DNA from: Pseudoxanthomonas sp.
Lineage (GTDB): Bacteria; Pseudomonadota; Gammaproteobacteria; Xanthomonadales; Xanthomonadaceae
Length of the DNA: 7,364 nucleotides
NCBI GenBank assembly: GCA_026785795.1
Contig: JAJAZJ010000217.1
Span: 1 to 7,364, forward strand
Direction: 5' to 3'
Shown here: piece after piece, positions 1 to 5,671 of the stretch
Layout: each line of letters begins with the position of its first letter
How positions within the stretch are numbered: the first letter of the stretch is position 1
Translations under genes and position numbers: made by a program
The notes under the pieces: model-generated
Told to the model about the DNA's origin: nothing
The model's input: the letters and a program-made list of their open reading frames with translations, nothing else
The model's database searches: none

Positions 1-149
1 ATGTAAAGGCGGGCGATCGGGTTGAACAGGGGCAGGTGATTGCCGCGGTGGGTGCGACGGGTCGCGCGACGGGGCCGCATCTGCATTGGGGGATGAACTG
101 GTTCGACGTACGCGTAGACCCCCTGCTTGTCCTCGAACGCGGTCATTAG
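1..149 (+). CDS. M23/LytM-family zinc peptidase, C-terminal end (partial, 5' end outside window)
   Basis: The reading frame starting at base 3 gives 48 residues and a TAG stop at 147-149. It contains a run typical of the end of a lysostaphin/LytM-type M23 domain: a hairpin with KAGDRVEQGQVIA, then GATGRATGPHLHWG, in which the HxH pair (HLH) supplies a zinc ligand and catalytic His in this family. M23 enzymes are usually exported or membrane-anchored and cut peptide bridges in peptidoglycan. The tail after HLHW reads MNWFDVRVDPLLVLERGH. The N-terminal region, signal peptide and first zinc ligands lie to the left of the window, so activity and localisation cannot be judged. The gene converges on folE2. 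Its last 15 codons and stop are repeated downstream as part of a 124-bp tandem duplication. Family call is firm; the specific substrate is unknown. Confidence 0.85.
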   Translation, partial: VKAGDRVEQGQVIAAVGATGRATGPHLHWGMNWFDVRVDPLLVLERGH

Positions 150-223
150 GTTCCGCTTTGCTCAACCCGTACGACGCGCTGCGGCGCGCTCGACATTGCG
201 GCGCTCGAGGTTTCAGGGGGCGC
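100..223 (+). repeat. Tandem 124-bp direct repeat, copy 1 (covers the peptidase 3' end)
   Basis: This unit begins in the peptidase gene at the Trp/Phe codons before DVRVDP and continues 74 bases past its stop. It is followed directly by a second copy at a constant offset of 124. By eye the two copies differ at 10 of 124 positions: 122, 171, 194, 220 and six in the block 201-210. The coding part differs only by a synonymous Pro codon (CCC against CCA). In copy 1 the block at 201-208 repeats the octamer gcgctcga found at 186-193, so this block may be a small internal duplication. A short GC-rich hairpin, CGCGC-TGCG-GCGCG, lies at 175-188. Confidence 0.9.
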
Positions 224-347
224 GGTTCGACGTACGCGTAGACCCACTGCTTGTCCTCGAACGCGGTCATTAGGTTCCGCTTTGCTCAACCCGTGCGACG
301 CGCTGCGGCGCGCTCGAGATTGCGGTTCCAGCTGTTTCAGGGGTCGC
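224..347 (+). repeat. Tandem 124-bp direct repeat, copy 2 (orphan peptidase tail)
   Basis: This second copy carries a duplicate of the peptidase tail FDVRVDPLLVLERGH plus its TAG stop (codons 226-273), detached from any peptidase body. Because 124 is not a multiple of three, this tail is one frame off from the real gene. The frame leading into it is open from base 118 to the TAG at 271-273. Copy 2 ends two bases before the folE2 stop codon (350-352, minus strand). The GC-rich hairpin CGCGC-TGCG-GCGCG is at 299-312. The 200 bases between the two convergent stop codons consist almost entirely of the non-coding part of copy 1 plus copy 2, and no T-tract terminator is visible in it. Confidence 0.9.
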
Positions 348-349
348 GG

Positions 350-1276
350 TCAGGCGTTGTTGCCGCTGACCCGCGCCACCGCATCATGCGGATGCAGGCT
401 CTCGAAATGGGACACCGAGGCGTCATAGCTCTCCACCCGCGCATCCATCGCCAGCACCGATGCCACCCTGCGCGCGGCGTCTTCGCAAAACATCAGGTTT
501 TCCGCGTTCAGGCGCGCAAAGGCCTGTTCGTCCACGCGCTTGACCGCGGTCTGCACCGGCGTGGCCAGCGCGTCCTCCAGCGCGTCAATCAGGGGCAACA
601 GGGGCAGCTCATCGAACTGCGGGCGCAGGATCACACGCACCTGTGCCCGACTGCGCTGGGCATGCGGGGTGGCGGCCATGCCGCGCTCCGAGGCCAGCCA
701 GTCGTGCACGACCGCCGGCGACAGCGGACGCGCAGCTGCAAAGTCGGCAGCAAAGCGTTCCGCATTGGCCTGGCGTGACAGCGCAGCCGAGGCTGGGCAG
801 GTGCTGGAATAATCCAGCGAAAATGCCAGCGCCAGCTGCAGGTGTCCGTTGCCCAAGGTGGCCTCGATCTCGACCGGATAGCGCTTCCAGCCGGTGTTGT
901 CGCTTTCCAGCGCGCGCCTCTGCAGCAGCGCCTCGTAGCGGATCTTCAGCCGGGCCTGCGTGGCCAGCCCGGACTGCGAGCCGATGCAGGCCTGCAGGAG
1001 GTGGCGCAGTCCAGCGGGGGTGATGGCTTCGCGGGCCAGGCCGTCCTGCAGCTGCAGGTATAGGCGCGACATGTGAATGCCGCGCGCCTCGGCATCGGCC
1101 AGGTTCACCGACAGGTCGATGCTGGCGGGGACCTGCAGCTGGCCGCCCACGCCGTCGGAGATGCGCACCGGCAAGGCGATGTTCTCCATGCCTACCCAGT
1201 CCAGCGCACGCGCGAGGCGCGGGGCATGGCTGGCAACATCGGGGAGTTCAGGCAGCGGCAGCGACGGGGTGGACAT
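350..1276 (-). CDS. folE2: GTP cyclohydrolase FolE2 (type IB GTP cyclohydrolase I)
   Basis: FolE2 is a cytoplasmic enzyme that converts GTP to 7,8-dihydroneopterin triphosphate, the first step towards folate and, through the same intermediate, queuosine-type modified bases. The 308-residue product shows the family signatures: GIHMSR (His68), YSSTCPASAALS with the conserved Cys160, TPHAQRS (His205), and NLMFCEDAARR (Glu265). Length fits the usual FolE2 range of roughly 260-310. I chose the ATG at 1276 because the N-terminal MSTPSLPLPELPDV leads into the DWVGMENIALPV segment of the family. The ATG at 1285 (MNCMSTPS) is nearly as good, and a TTG at 1330 is possible but less likely. No strong Shine-Dalgarno precedes any of them. 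The gene is the last of the minus-strand series and converges on the peptidase gene. FolE2 enzymes often serve under zinc shortage, but I saw no Zur-type palindrome upstream. Confidence 0.93.
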   Translation of the reverse strand: MSTPSLPLPELPDVASHAPRLARALDWVGMENIALPVRISDGVGGQLQVPASIDLSVNLADAEARGIHMSRLYLQLQDGLAREAITPAGLRHLLQACIGSQSGLATQARLKIRYEALLQRRALESDNTGWKRYPVEIEATLGNGHLQLALAFSLDYSSTCPASAALSRQANAERFAADFAAARPLSPAVVHDWLASERGMAATPHAQRSRAQVRVILRPQFDELPLLPLIDALEDALATPVQTAVKRVDEQAFARLNAENLMFCEDAARRVASVLAMDARVESYDASVSHFESLHPHDAVARVSGNNA

Positions 1277-1308
1277 GCAGTTCATTGTCGAAAGCAGGTT
1301 GGATGGAG

Positions 1309-1314
1309 ATTGTA
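1309..1314 (-). promoter_or_regulatory. Possible -10 element for folE2 (TACAAT)
   Basis: On the minus strand TACAAT matches the sigma-70 -10 consensus at five of six positions. It lies 23 nt before the ATG at 1285 and 32 nt before the ATG at 1276, which would give a short leader. No convincing -35 hexamer is found at 16-18 nt spacing. If real, it places the TTG at 1330 upstream of the transcript and supports the shorter FolE2. Confidence 0.3.
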
Positions 1315-1353
1315 CCGGCCCGGCGCTCAACGCTCCTGCAACGCAGCGTTACG

Positions 1354-2034
1354 TCAGCGTTGCCGGGCCGCGCGCCAGCCCGTCCACAGCGCCCGGGCCG
1401 GTGCAAGGGGCGATGCATCGCGCGCCGTGCCGATCGATTGCTGCAGGCGGGCACGCGCAACGGCCGACCATAGCCGCCGGGGAAGCGCAGCGCCCGTCTG
1501 GGACGGCCAGCGGGCCAATACCAGCTCCGGCCATTGCGTACGGGAAGACTCAGCGCCGCCGCCGTTTACACGCTCCGCGAGCAGCTGCACCGACAGTGCC
1601 TGAAGCAGCGCGTCGCTGGAAGGGTGCTGGAACAGGTTCGATTCAACGCGGCCTACCGCATCCACAAGCGGGCGCGACGCGTCGAGCGCCAATTCCACCG
1701 AGGGCAGTTCTCCTCGCAGACGAACCAGTACGGGCAGCGCTTCTGCCAATTCGAACCAGGGCGCAGGATGCGGTTCCAGCAGACGGCCCAGCGGATGCCG
1801 CGAACGCCGCCGGGACCAGTCGCGGAGCTCCTCGCCCCACCAGGCCAGCTTGGCATCGGCAGGCAGCGGATCACCGGCGACATTCGTCGCATCGGAGAAT
1901 TCCTGCAGCAACGTGAACCACGCCACTGCCAGCTGGCGCTGCTGGGCGGGCACGAACGCCTCGACCACGCGCCACTCCGGCCAGCGGGTGCGCCATTTGC
2001 CCAGGAAGCTGTCGAGTGCGTTGGAGTCGTTCAT
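1354..2034 (-). CDS. Squalene/phytoene synthase-like protein, degenerate (isoprenoid synthase fold)
   Basis: The 226-residue product resembles the trans-isoprenyl head-to-head synthase superfamily. The clearest sign is KLAWWGEEL at residues 62-70, matching the family's (R/K)LxWWxEEL helix, followed by a region that could match the rest of the alpha-helical bundle. True squalene and phytoene synthases have two aspartate-rich DxxxD motifs that hold magnesium and the diphosphates. Here the first is at best FSDAT (residues 46-50), and I see no second one around residues 120-150. The protein is also shorter than the 270-350 residues usual for active enzymes. It is therefore probably not a standard synthase. 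It could be a non-catalytic relative, comparable in idea to the NDUFAF6-type assembly factors, or a divergent enzyme. The C-terminal third is Arg/Ala-rich. The ATG at 2034 has no Shine-Dalgarno. It lies 69-78 nt upstream of folE2, in the same direction. Confidence 0.65.
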   Translation of the reverse strand: MNDSNALDSFLGKWRTRWPEWRVVEAFVPAQQRQLAVAWFTLLQEFSDATNVAGDPLPADAKLAWWGEELRDWSRRRSRHPLGRLLEPHPAPWFELAEALPVLVRLRGELPSVELALDASRPLVDAVGRVESNLFQHPSSDALLQALSVQLLAERVNGGGAESSRTQWPELVLARWPSQTGAALPRRLWSAVARARLQQSIGTARDASPLAPARALWTGWRAARQR

Positions 2035-2041
2035 TCAGGAC

Positions 2042-2047
2042 ATTGTA
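2042..2047 (-). promoter_or_regulatory. Possible -10 element partly formed by the REP end (TACAAT)
   Basis: Reading the minus strand, the REP arm ends in CTCCTAC, and with the next three bases AAT it makes TACAAT. Seven nucleotides separate it from the ATG at 2034, so a transcript from it would start at or next to that ATG. No good -35 hexamer is present. The absence of a ribosome-binding site before the ATG fits a leaderless transcript, but this is inference. Confidence 0.3.
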
Positions 2048-2137
2048 GGAGCTGCGCAAGCTGCGACTGGATGAATCAAGCACCCGTGACCCTGGGGAAC
2101 GCCGCCGGGAACTGGTCGCAGCCTGCGCAGCTCCCGC
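2045..2137. repeat. REPIN-like inverted pair of REP sequences
   Basis: Two 24-base arms face each other: 2045-2068, beginning GTAGGAGCTGCG, and 2114-2137, which is its reverse complement at 20 of 24 positions. They are separated by 45 bases. The GTAGGAGC-type head and GCTGCG/CGCAGC core resemble the repetitive extragenic palindromes scattered by RAYT transposases in Pseudomonas and Xanthomonadaceae. Two inverted REPs at this spacing form a REPIN. It occupies almost all of the 108-bp gap between the phosphatase stop (2143) and the next gene's start (2034). In the minus-strand transcript it would form a long hairpin directly after the phosphatase stop, so it may act as an mRNA 3' stabiliser or attenuator. 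No RAYT gene is present here. The copy number elsewhere in the genome is not visible. Confidence 0.65.
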
Positions 2138-2142
2138 ACGGG

Positions 2143-2811
2143 TCAAGGCCAATTTGCGGGATCGAGTAGCTGATCGGGGGATGCCAGCAAAACATCCGCG
2201 CCCCACGCCGCCGGGTCCTCGTGGTCCTGGCGGTAACCCCATAGCGCGGCGATGGAGGGCATGCCCGCGGCGCGGGCAGCCTGGATATCGCGCTCGTCGT
2301 CACCCACATAGACACAGTCCGAAACCGCCACGCCCAGCCGTTCGGCTGCAACCAGCAGCGGCAGTGGATGCGGCTTGCGTTCGGCCAGCGTGTCACCACC
2401 GATCAGCACCGCACATCGCGTTTCCCAGCCAAGCTGCGGCAGGAGCTCGCGTGCGAGGTATTCCGGCTTGTTGGTCACGATACCCCACGCCGTAGCATCA
2501 GCGTCCAGCGCCGCCAGCATGCGTTCGATAGCATCGAACAGCGCGCCATGCTTGCCCAGCTCCTGCAGGTAGGTTTCCAAAAAATTCGGCACCATTGCTT
2601 CGGTATCGGTGCTTGCAAGATGCGGGAATGCGGCGGCAAGCATTGCGCGCGAACCCTTGGACACGTGCGGACGTATCTGCGCCAGCTGCATTGGCGGCAG
2701 TGCGTGTGCGCCGCGCAGGCGATTGGCCGTGGCCAGCATGTCCGGCGCACTGTCCAGCAGGGTGCCGTCCAGGTCGAACAGCACCCCACCCGGGAAACGA
2801 CGCGTGCTCAT
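2143..2811 (-). CDS. mupP: HAD-family phosphatase, likely N-acetylmuramic acid 6-phosphate phosphatase MupP (Gph-like)
   Basis: The 222-residue protein has all four HAD motifs. Motif I is FDLDGTLLD, with nucleophile Asp13 and acid/base Asp15. Motif II is IVTNKP (Thr113), motif III is ERKPHP (Lys146), and motif IV is VGDDERD (Asp171/Asp172). It would usually be called phosphoglycolate phosphatase (Gph). Two things favour MupP, which dephosphorylates MurNAc-6-phosphate in the AmgK/MurU cell-wall recycling route. The gene follows ubiG with an MTA deaminase gene above it, as in Pseudomonas. The region after motif [18 protein letters not shown], resembles the Pseudomonas MupP ending with its GY...ED...WGAD pattern (from memory). 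The ATG at 2811 overlaps the ubiG stop as ATGA, which indicates translational coupling. The stop lies beside the REPIN-like element. Phosphatase activity is near certain; the substrate is inferred. Confidence 0.8.
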   Translation of the reverse strand: MSTRRFPGGVLFDLDGTLLDSAPDMLATANRLRGAHALPPMQLAQIRPHVSKGSRAMLAAAFPHLASTDTEAMVPNFLETYLQELGKHGALFDAIERMLAALDADATAWGIVTNKPEYLARELLPQLGWETRCAVLIGGDTLAERKPHPLPLLVAAERLGVAVSDCVYVGDDERDIQAARAAGMPSIAALWGYRQDHEDPAAWGADVLLASPDQLLDPANWP

Positions 2812-3530
2812 CCGGGCTTTCTGGCGCTGGCCAGGTAGTTCACGTCGGTGCGGCCGATGAGGCGCGCGCCATTGCGCCAAGGCTCGTAGGCCACGCCGCT
2901 GACGTCTTCTACCAGCATTCCGGATTCCCTCAGCCAGGCAGCCAGCTCGGCCGGCTTGATGAACTGTTCGTAGCTGTGTGTGCCCTTGGGCAGCAGCCGC
3001 GCGACATACTCGGCACCGACGATGGCCAGGGCGAATGCGGCCGGCGTGCGATTGAGCGTGGACAGGAACAGTTGCCCGCCCGGCTTCAAAAGTGCTGCAC
3101 ACGCGACGATGATGGCAGCCGGATCCGGCACGTGCTCCAGCATCTCCATGCAGGTGATGGCATCGAATGAACCCGGCGCTTCGCCCGCCAGGGATTCCAC
3201 CGACTGCAGGCGGTAGTCGACGCTTACGCCGGATTCCAGCCGGTGCAGTTTGGCCACCTTGATCAATTCCGGCGCCAGGTCAATGGCGGTGACCTGGGCA
3301 CCCTCGCGCGCCAGCGCCTCGCTCAACAGCCCGCCACCGCAGCCGACATCCAGCACCGCTGCGCCGCGCAGGGGCATACGCTGCTGCACGTAGTCCAGGC
3401 GCACGGGATTGAGCGCATGCAGTGCTTTCTGCGGGCCTTCAGGGTCCCACCAGCGGCTCGCCAGTGCGCCGAACTTGTCCAGTTCGTCCTGGTCAAAATT
3501 TTGGGTGGTTGCGCCGGACGTGGTGCTCAT
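2808..3530 (-). CDS. ubiG: Ubiquinone biosynthesis O-methyltransferase UbiG
   Basis: UbiG carries out both O-methylations in ubiquinone synthesis, using S-adenosylmethionine, and acts at the cytoplasmic face of the membrane with the other Ubi proteins. The product is 240 residues, the same length as the E. coli enzyme. It shows the N-terminal [14 protein letters not shown], the SAM-binding motif VLDVGCGGG (59-67), the acidic AIDLAPE end of the next strand, [10 protein letters not shown] (128-137), [11 protein letters not shown] (173-183) and the NYLASARK ending. I chose the ATG at 3530 because it has a good ribosome-binding site (AGAGGG, 5 nt away) and begins just before the conserved [10 protein letters not shown]. 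The longer frame to 3599 adds residues with no family match. The stop overlaps the phosphatase start by 4 nt. A 135-nt gap with two inverted repeats separates it from the deaminase gene upstream. Confidence 0.96.
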   Translation of the reverse strand: MSTTSGATTQNFDQDELDKFGALASRWWDPEGPQKALHALNPVRLDYVQQRMPLRGAAVLDVGCGGGLLSEALAREGAQVTAIDLAPELIKVAKLHRLESGVSVDYRLQSVESLAGEAPGSFDAITCMEMLEHVPDPAAIIVACAALLKPGGQLFLSTLNRTPAAFALAIVGAEYVARLLPKGTHSYEQFIKPAELAAWLRESGMLVEDVSGVAYEPWRNGARLIGRTDVNYLASARKPG

Positions 3531-3535
3531 GTGAA

Positions 3536-3542
3536 CCCTCTT
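3536..3542 (-). promoter_or_regulatory. Ribosome-binding site of ubiG (AAGAGGG)
   Basis: The minus strand reads AAGAGGGTTCAC and then ATG at 3530, giving a purine-rich site 5 nt before the start. It decides in favour of the ATG at 3530 over upstream in-frame starts. Confidence 0.7.
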
Positions 3543-3580
3543 GTTTGGTTTTCCCGACGCAAGCCGGAAACGCTTCTCAA

Positions 3581-3640
3581 CCGCCAAATGGCGGGTCATC
3601 CAGCCTTATGGTGCACCCCTGCCTGTCCGCCGGGATGACC
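3581..3640 (-). other. Two inverted repeats in the deaminase–ubiG gap
   Basis: Two inverted repeats adjoin in this gap. One is the near-perfect palindrome CCGCCAAATGGCGG at 3581-3594, with 6-bp arms and 2 central bases. The other is an 8-bp pair, ggtcatcc at 3594-3601 and ggatgacc at 3633-3640, with a 31-nt loop. On the minus-strand transcript they lie after the deaminase stop (3666) and before the ubiG ribosome-binding site. No T-tract follows, so they are not a classical terminator. They could be an attenuating or processing structure, or a protein-binding palindrome for a ubiG promoter; no clear -35/-10 pair was found. Confidence 0.4.
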
Positions 3641-3665
3641 ACAGGCAGATTGGGCATTGATGGAG

Positions 3666-5003
3666 TCAATGCCGGATCGCCGCGATCCGCCCGCGCCACT
3701 GCTTTGCGTTGGCAAGTATGCGCGACACGTCCATGTCGACCAGCTCGCGTGTGATCAGCTTCGGCTTGCCGGCAATCCATACGTCGCTGACTTGCTGGCG
3801 ACCCGTCGCATAGATGAGCTGCGAGACGACGTGGTGCAACGGCTGCGTCTCCAGTGCAGACAGGTCCACGCAGGCCAGGTCGGCCTGCTTGCCTGGTTCT
3901 ATCGAACCCACCAGATGATCGAAGCCCATCGCCTTGGCGCCCCCCAGGGTGGCTGCACGCAGGGCAGTGAAGGCGTCGAAACCGGCGGCATCGTCGGCCA
4001 CCGCCTTGGCCAGGATCGCCGCGGTGCGGGTCTCGCCGAACATATCCAGGTCGTTGTTGCTGGCTGCGCCATCGGTGCCGATGGCCAGGTTCACGCCCGC
4101 ACGCTGCAGGGCACACGCCGGGCAGAAGCCTGAGGCGAGCTTGAGGTTGGACTCCGGGCAGTGCACCACCGACACGCCGCGCTCGGCGCAGAGATGGATC
4201 TCGGCCTCGGTCAACTGGGTCATATGCACGGCGATGAGACGATCGTTGACCAGCCCTAGCCGGTCCAGGCGAGCGATGGGGCGCTGCCCGTGTTGCTGCT
4301 GCGATTGTTCGACTTCCTGAGTCGTCTCGTGCAGGTGCAGGTGTACCGGCAGGTCGAGCTGGTCGGCCAACATGCGGATGCGTTCAAAATTCCCGTCCGA
4401 AACCGTATACGGTGCGTGGGGCGCGAACGCGGCGGCGACCAGCGCGTCGTCGCGCCACTGGTCATGGACCTCGCCGGCACGGTCGAAGTATTCGTCGTCG
4501 GATTTGGCCCATGCGGTCGGGAAGTCAATCACCGGCAGGCCGACGCGCGCGCGGAACCCATGCTGACTGTAGGTCGCGGCCTGCACGTCGGGGAAGAAGT
4601 AGTTCTCGTTGCAACAGGTCGTCCCGCCGCGCAGCATCTCGGCAATCGCCAGGGTCACGCCGTCGGCGACGAACTCCGGACCCATCACCGCCGCCTCGAT
4701 CGGCCAGATGTGCTGCTGCAGCCATACCTTGAGCGGCAGGTCGTCCGCGATTCCGCGCAGCAGGGTCATCGGGTTGTGGACGTGGGCGTTGACCAGCCCG
4801 GGGATCAGCACCGCATCCGGACGCGATACGGTTTCGGTGGCAAAGAAGCGGGCACGCGCTTCGGCCCGCGGCAGGATCGCAACAATAGCGCCGCCGGAGA
4901 CAGCGACGGCATGGTCTTTCAGCACCACGCCATGGGGCTCCACCGGCACCACAAAGCCGGCTTCGATCAGGAGGTCGCAGGTTTCGCGGGCGGCCTCGGT
5001 CAC
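3666..5003 (-). CDS. mtaD: TRZ/ATZ-family amidohydrolase, likely 5-methylthioadenosine/S-adenosylhomocysteine deaminase
   Basis: This is a 445-residue cytoplasmic metal-dependent deaminase of the amidohydrolase superfamily. Its likely reaction is deamination of the adenine ring of methylthioadenosine and/or S-adenosylhomocysteine. The metal and catalytic residues all appear present: NAHVH (His74, His76), HLHLHE (His223, Glu226), AVHMTQ (His260) and GTDGAASNN (Asp311). HCPESNLKLASG (281-292) is a strong signature of this subgroup. The C-terminal segment GSIEPGKQADLACVD is the usual return to the beta-sandwich domain. The start is a GTG at 5003, only 4 nt after the efp stop. The residues DLLIEAGFVVP that follow fit the family's N-terminus. 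Its place next to ubiG matches Pseudomonas, where an MTA deaminase lies above ubiG and mupP. The exact substrate is less certain than the family, since guanine and triazine deaminases are relatives. Confidence 0.85.
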   Translation of the reverse strand: MTEAARETCDLLIEAGFVVPVEPHGVVLKDHAVAVSGGAIVAILPRAEARARFFATETVSRPDAVLIPGLVNAHVHNPMTLLRGIADDLPLKVWLQQHIWPIEAAVMGPEFVADGVTLAIAEMLRGGTTCCNENYFFPDVQAATYSQHGFRARVGLPVIDFPTAWAKSDDEYFDRAGEVHDQWRDDALVAAAFAPHAPYTVSDGNFERIRMLADQLDLPVHLHLHETTQEVEQSQQQHGQRPIARLDRLGLVNDRLIAVHMTQLTEAEIHLCAERGVSVVHCPESNLKLASGFCPACALQRAGVNLAIGTDGAASNNDLDMFGETRTAAILAKAVADDAAGFDAFTALRAATLGGAKAMGFDHLVGSIEPGKQADLACVDLSALETQPLHHVVSQLIYATGRQQVSDVWIAGKPKLITRELVDMDVSRILANAKQWRGRIAAIRH

Positions 5004-5007
5004 CTGC

Positions 5008-5574
5008 TCACTTCACTCGCGAAACGTAATCGCCGGTGCGGGTGTCGACCTTGATCACTTCGTCCTGGGCCACGAACAGCGGCACGCGCACCACCGCACC
5101 GGTTTCCAGGGTTGCAGGCTTGCCGCCGCCGCCGGAGGTGTCGCCACGCACGCCCGGATCGGTCTCGGTGATCCTGAGCTCGACGAAATTCGGCGGCTGG
5201 ACCGCGATCGGAACGCCGTTCCACAGGGTGACCATGCAGTCTTCCTCACCCTTCAGGTATTTGGCCGCTTCACCCACGCCGGCCTTGTCGGCCTGCACCT
5301 GTTCGAAGGTCTCCTGCTGCATGAAGTGCCAGTACTCGCCATCGCTGTACAGGAACTGCATGTCCGTATCCATCACGTCGGCGGCTTCCAGATCGTCGGT
5401 GGCCTTCATGGTCAGCTCGACCACCCGGCCCGACTTGATGAAGCGATACTTGATCCGGGTGAAGGCCTGGCCCTTGCCGGGCTTGACGTACTCGGTCTCG
5501 GTGATGACGCAAGGCTCGTTGTTGACCAGGATCTTCTGGCCGTTCTTGACGTCATTCATGCCATAGCTGGCCAT
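5008..5574 (-). CDS. efp: Elongation factor P
   Basis: EF-P binds the ribosome between the P and E sites and relieves stalling at consecutive prolines. The 188-residue product matches the bacterial EF-P length exactly and has three beta-barrel domains: a KOW-like domain 1 (1-64), an OB domain 2 with [16 protein letters not shown] residues (about 75-85), and the C-terminal [19 protein letters not shown]...[13 protein letters not shown]. The modified residue is at the tip of KPGKGQAF as Lys34, the same position as in E. coli, so beta-lysylation by EpmA/EpmB is expected. The divergent epmB neighbour supports this. The ATG at 5574 follows CAGGAG at 6-nt spacing. It appears to be the first gene of the minus-strand cluster, with the deaminase GTG 4 nt after its stop. 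Confidence 0.98.
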   Translation of the reverse strand: MASYGMNDVKNGQKILVNNEPCVITETEYVKPGKGQAFTRIKYRFIKSGRVVELTMKATDDLEAADVMDTDMQFLYSDGEYWHFMQQETFEQVQADKAGVGEAAKYLKGEEDCMVTLWNGVPIAVQPPNFVELRITETDPGVRGDTSGGGGKPATLETGAVVRVPLFVAQDEVIKVDTRTGDYVSRVK

Positions 5575-5580
5575 GCAGGG

Positions 5581-5586
5581 CTCCTG
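5581..5586 (-). promoter_or_regulatory. Ribosome-binding site of efp (CAGGAG)
   Basis: The minus strand reads CAGGAGCCCTGC and then ATG, a near-consensus Shine-Dalgarno at 6-nt spacing. This fits a highly translated gene. Confidence 0.75.
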
Positions 5587-5622
5587 AAGGTGTTGATCCC
5601 GCAGCCTGGTGCAGCGGGCGGA

Positions 5623-5628
5623 TAGAAT
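5623..5628 (+). promoter_or_regulatory. Possible -10 element for epmB (TAGAAT)
   Basis: TAGAAT matches the -10 consensus at five of six positions and lies 43 nt before the epmB ATG, in the 97-bp gap shared with efp. No good -35 hexamer is seen at normal spacing. A start site near 5635 would exclude the in-frame GTG at 5609 and ATG at 5627, supporting the ATG at 5672. Confidence 0.3.
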
Positions 5629-5671
5629 GGTGAAGCTCGCCATTGCCAGCGAGCGCTTCTCAAGACCGCAC

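Noticed and set aside
100..347. CRISPR array or phage attachment pair
   Set aside because: There are only two 124-bp units with no spacers, and no integrase or cargo between them; a tandem duplication explains the pattern better.
251..778. Long open plus-strand frame opposite the end of folE2
   Set aside because: Its product is Arg/His/Gln-rich and matches no family. It mirrors the strongly supported FolE2 frame and arises from high GC content.
1277..1330. N-terminal extension of FolE2 to a TTG at 1330
   Set aside because: GGAG lies only a few bases before it, but the added residues do not fit the family and a TACAAT -10-like box lies inside the extension.
1277..1353. Zur-type zinc regulatory site upstream of folE2
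   Set aside because: I looked for an AT-rich GTTATA/TATAAC-like palindrome because FolE2 is often zinc-regulated, and none is present.
1326..1361. Terminator between the synthase-like gene and folE2
   Set aside because: Short inverted pieces exist (AACGCT/AGCGTT, CAACGC/GCGTTG), but they are 6-bp stems with large loops and no T-tract.
1077..1916. 279-codon plus-strand frame across folE2 and the synthase-like gene
   Set aside because: It is antisense to two genes with recognisable products and has low-complexity Ala/Arg/Pro composition.
3531..3599. N-terminal extension of UbiG
   Set aside because: The ATG at 3530 has a clear ribosome-binding site and gives exactly the usual 240 residues; the extension covers the inverted-repeat region.
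4609..5625. 338-codon plus-strand frame opposite efp and the deaminase
   Set aside because: The minus-strand genes show full catalytic motifs. This frame is a codon-phase shadow with no motif of its own.
5609..5671. Earlier starts for EpmB (GTG 5609, ATG 5627)
   Set aside because: They overlap or precede the candidate -10 at 5623-5628 and would make the protein longer than the family norm.
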